Both the position numbers and the translations under genes were made by a program. A stretch of 7,069 nucleotides of DNA. Source: Candidatus Kapaibacterium sp. (lineage in GTDB: Bacteria; Bacteroidota; Ignavibacteria; Kapaibacteriales; UBA2268). Location of the stretch: assembly GCA_938038165.1 (NCBI GenBank), contig CALHRB010000271.1, positions 1 through 7,069 of the forward strand, given 5' to 3'. The notes beneath the pieces are model-generated. The model saw nothing but the letters and a program-made list of their open reading frames with translations, did not search any database and was not told the origin of the DNA. Shown here piece after piece: positions 5,661 to 7,069 of the stretch (position 1 is the first letter of the stretch; each line of letters opens with the position of its first letter).

Positions 5661-7069
5661 TGAAATTCATAACGTATTTTATTTTTTTGCTTTTAATCCT
5701 GGTTTCAGGAGCTTTAGCGGAAGTGGCAGATACTAACTCTTTTAGTTTTCTGATTATAGATGCACAAAGTAATAAATCTGTCCCTTCCGCTAACATTTTC
5801 ATCGAAGATATAAAAACTAATTATGTCACTGATGAGGATGGAATGCTTACCTTGTCAGATTTGAAGTTAGGCAAATATCATATTGAAGTAAAAAAGATTG
5901 GATATAAAACACTTCATTATGATATAGTTATTGATTCTTCAATAATTAATACCTGCCTGATTTTCAGGTTAGTGCCAATCTCATTTTTCAAACCAACCGT
6001 TATAGTAACAGGCAGCAGTTTCAGCTCAAAATATGACGAAATTTTTTCAAATATTGGAAATCTTGAAGGCAAAGAGCTCCAAAGAGAGATGGGAATGTCC
6101 TTAGCTTCAACTTTGAAGAACGAAGTTGGTGTTTCTATTAGGTCAATGGGTCCGGCTCCTGCACGACCGGTTATCAGAGGACTTGGTGGTAATAGAATTA
6201 TGATATCTCAGGATGGGAATGATATAAGCGATTTATCAGGAACATCGCCAGACCACTCTGTTACACTCGAACCCTTTAATATTGAGCGTATAGAGGTAAT
6301 CAGAGGACCAAAAGTCCTGCTTTTTACTCCAATTTCTATTGGCGGAGTTGTGAACGTTGTGAAAAATGATTTGCCCTATCAAAGAAGCGAAAAAATTACT
6401 GGAATGGTCAGTGCCTTCTCAGAAACTGCAAATAAAGGATTTCTCGGTTCTTATAATATTACAGTGCCATTCCAACCATTTTATTTGTTCAGCAATTTAA
6501 GTTACAAAAAAGCAAACGATATCAGAATGCCTGATAGTATTTTGAAAAATACTGCACTGAGTACTCTTGATTATACGCTCGGCACAGCATTGAATATTGA
6601 TTCGGTCTTTTCATCGGTAAGTTTTTCCGAATTTGATTCAAAATATGGTATTCCTGGAGGATTTGTAGGTGCTCATCCTAAAGGAGTTTATATTGAAATG
6701 CTTAAAAGGACAATAAACTTAAAAAACATAATCCACCTTCACTATGATTTTATAGATAATATAGAACTTCAATTTGGCAGGGTTTATTATAATCACAAAG
6801 AATTTGAATCAAACAGGTCTTTAGGAGCTGAATTTGCATTTTCTAATTATTCTGGCAGTGTTATTTTCAATCAGAATCGCTCTTTCATTTTTGATAATGG
6901 TTCATTTGGTGCTTCTTTTAATATTAGAGATTTGAAAATGGGGGGATATGTTTTTACCCCACCCACCACTTCATCGAATTTTTCTATTTACACTTACCAA
7001 AATATCTCTTTTGATAAAATCAATCTTTACTTCGGACTTCGATATGATTATACTGGCTTTTTACCGAAA
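5660..7069 (+). CDS. TonB-dependent outer-membrane receptor, ZnuD-like, 5' part (runs off the window)
   Basis: The frame is open for 470 codons from the ATG at 5660, within TAATGA, to the window edge, so the C-terminal barrel is missing. Residues 1-20 are a signal peptide ending in GALA. Residues 28-105 are a carboxypeptidase-regulatory-like beta domain (VPSANIFIED, VTDEDGMLTLSDLKLGKY, HIEVKKIGYKT). PTVIVTG (112-118) resembles a TonB box. The plug covers about 130-235: RPVIRGLGGNRIMISQDG (169-186), DLSGTSPDHS (191-200), ERIEVIRGPKVLLF (209-222) and IGGVVNVV (227-234). Barrel strands follow, with YGIPGGFVGAHPKGVYIEM (329-347). SPDH followed by the VEILRGP-like segment, and the YG-P-H stretch, recall the zinc receptor ZnuD, in which I recall that the Asp-His of SPDH binds zinc. 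Here these are Asp198 and His199. The long His-rich loop of neisserial ZnuD is absent from this part. There is no SD, so translation probably depends on coupling to the lipoprotein gene. Another metal, such as copper, remains possible. Confidence 0.9.
   Translation, partial: MKFITYFIFLLLILVSGALAEVADTNSFSFLIIDAQSNKSVPSANIFIEDIKTNYVTDEDGMLTLSDLKLGKYHIEVKKIGYKTLHYDIVIDSSIINTCLIFRLVPISFFKPTVIVTGSSFSSKYDEIFSNIGNLEGKELQREMGMSLASTLKNEVGVSIRSMGPAPARPVIRGLGGNRIMISQDGNDISDLSGTSPDHSVTLEPFNIERIEVIRGPKVLLFTPISIGGVVNVVKNDLPYQRSEKITGMVSAFSETANKGFLGSYNITVPFQPFYLFSNLSYKKANDIRMPDSILKNTALSTLDYTLGTALNIDSVFSSVSFSEFDSKYGIPGGFVGAHPKGVYIEMLKRTINLKNIIHLHYDFIDNIELQFGRVYYNHKEFESNRSLGAEFAFSNYSGSVIFNQNRSFIFDNGSFGASFNIRDLKMGGYVFTPPTTSSNFSIYTYQNISFDKINLYFGLRYDYTGFLPK

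Noticed and set aside
6940..6945. G6 run in the receptor gene as a phase-variation tract
   Set aside because: Six bases is too short to argue for slippage without population data; the frame is intact.

Overview
The window is AT-rich bacterial DNA. Likely source (inference): a flagellated Gram-negative of the FCB group outside classical Bacteroidetes, for example an Ignavibacteria- or Kapabacteria-like lineage. The clues are a TonB-dependent receptor with an N-terminal carboxypeptidase-regulatory-like domain, a Bacteroidota-style lipoprotein, frequent starts without a Shine-Dalgarno (SD) sequence, and a complete axial flagellar hook-junction pair. No RNA gene, insertion sequence or CRISPR array was seen.

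Layout: (1) positions 1-273 hold the 3' end of a small helical, four-helix-bundle-like gene. (2) Positions 288-3577 form a tightly packed plus-strand motility cluster, flgK-flgL-motA, with gaps of 3 and 14 nt. FlgK and FlgL are the two hook-filament junction proteins and MotA is the ion-channel/stator subunit; no motB follows. A candidate rho-independent terminator (3574-3609) begins in the last sense codon of motA. (3) On the minus strand, converging on motA with only 2 nt between stop codons, is a monofunctional mannose-1-phosphate guanylyltransferase (3580-4704) that makes GDP-mannose for surface polysaccharide. (4) A short AT-rich divergent intergenic region (4705-4776) carries possible overlapping promoters. 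(5) Positions 4777-7069 form a plus-strand three-gene unit: a small secreted or membrane protein with two H-x-C-x2-C motifs, a small lipoprotein with an HNDHPD motif, and a TonB-dependent receptor that resembles ZnuD-type zinc receptors and runs off the end of the window.

The third unit is the most interesting part. Its gene set suggests a surface metal (probably zinc) acquisition system. Its junctions look built for translational coupling. The SD of the lipoprotein gene is perfectly complementary over 9 nt to the segment containing the stop codon of the Cys/His protein, and the lipoprotein stop overlaps the receptor start (TAATG). The metal assignment is an inference from the receptor family and from His/Cys/Asp motifs; no similarity search was run.
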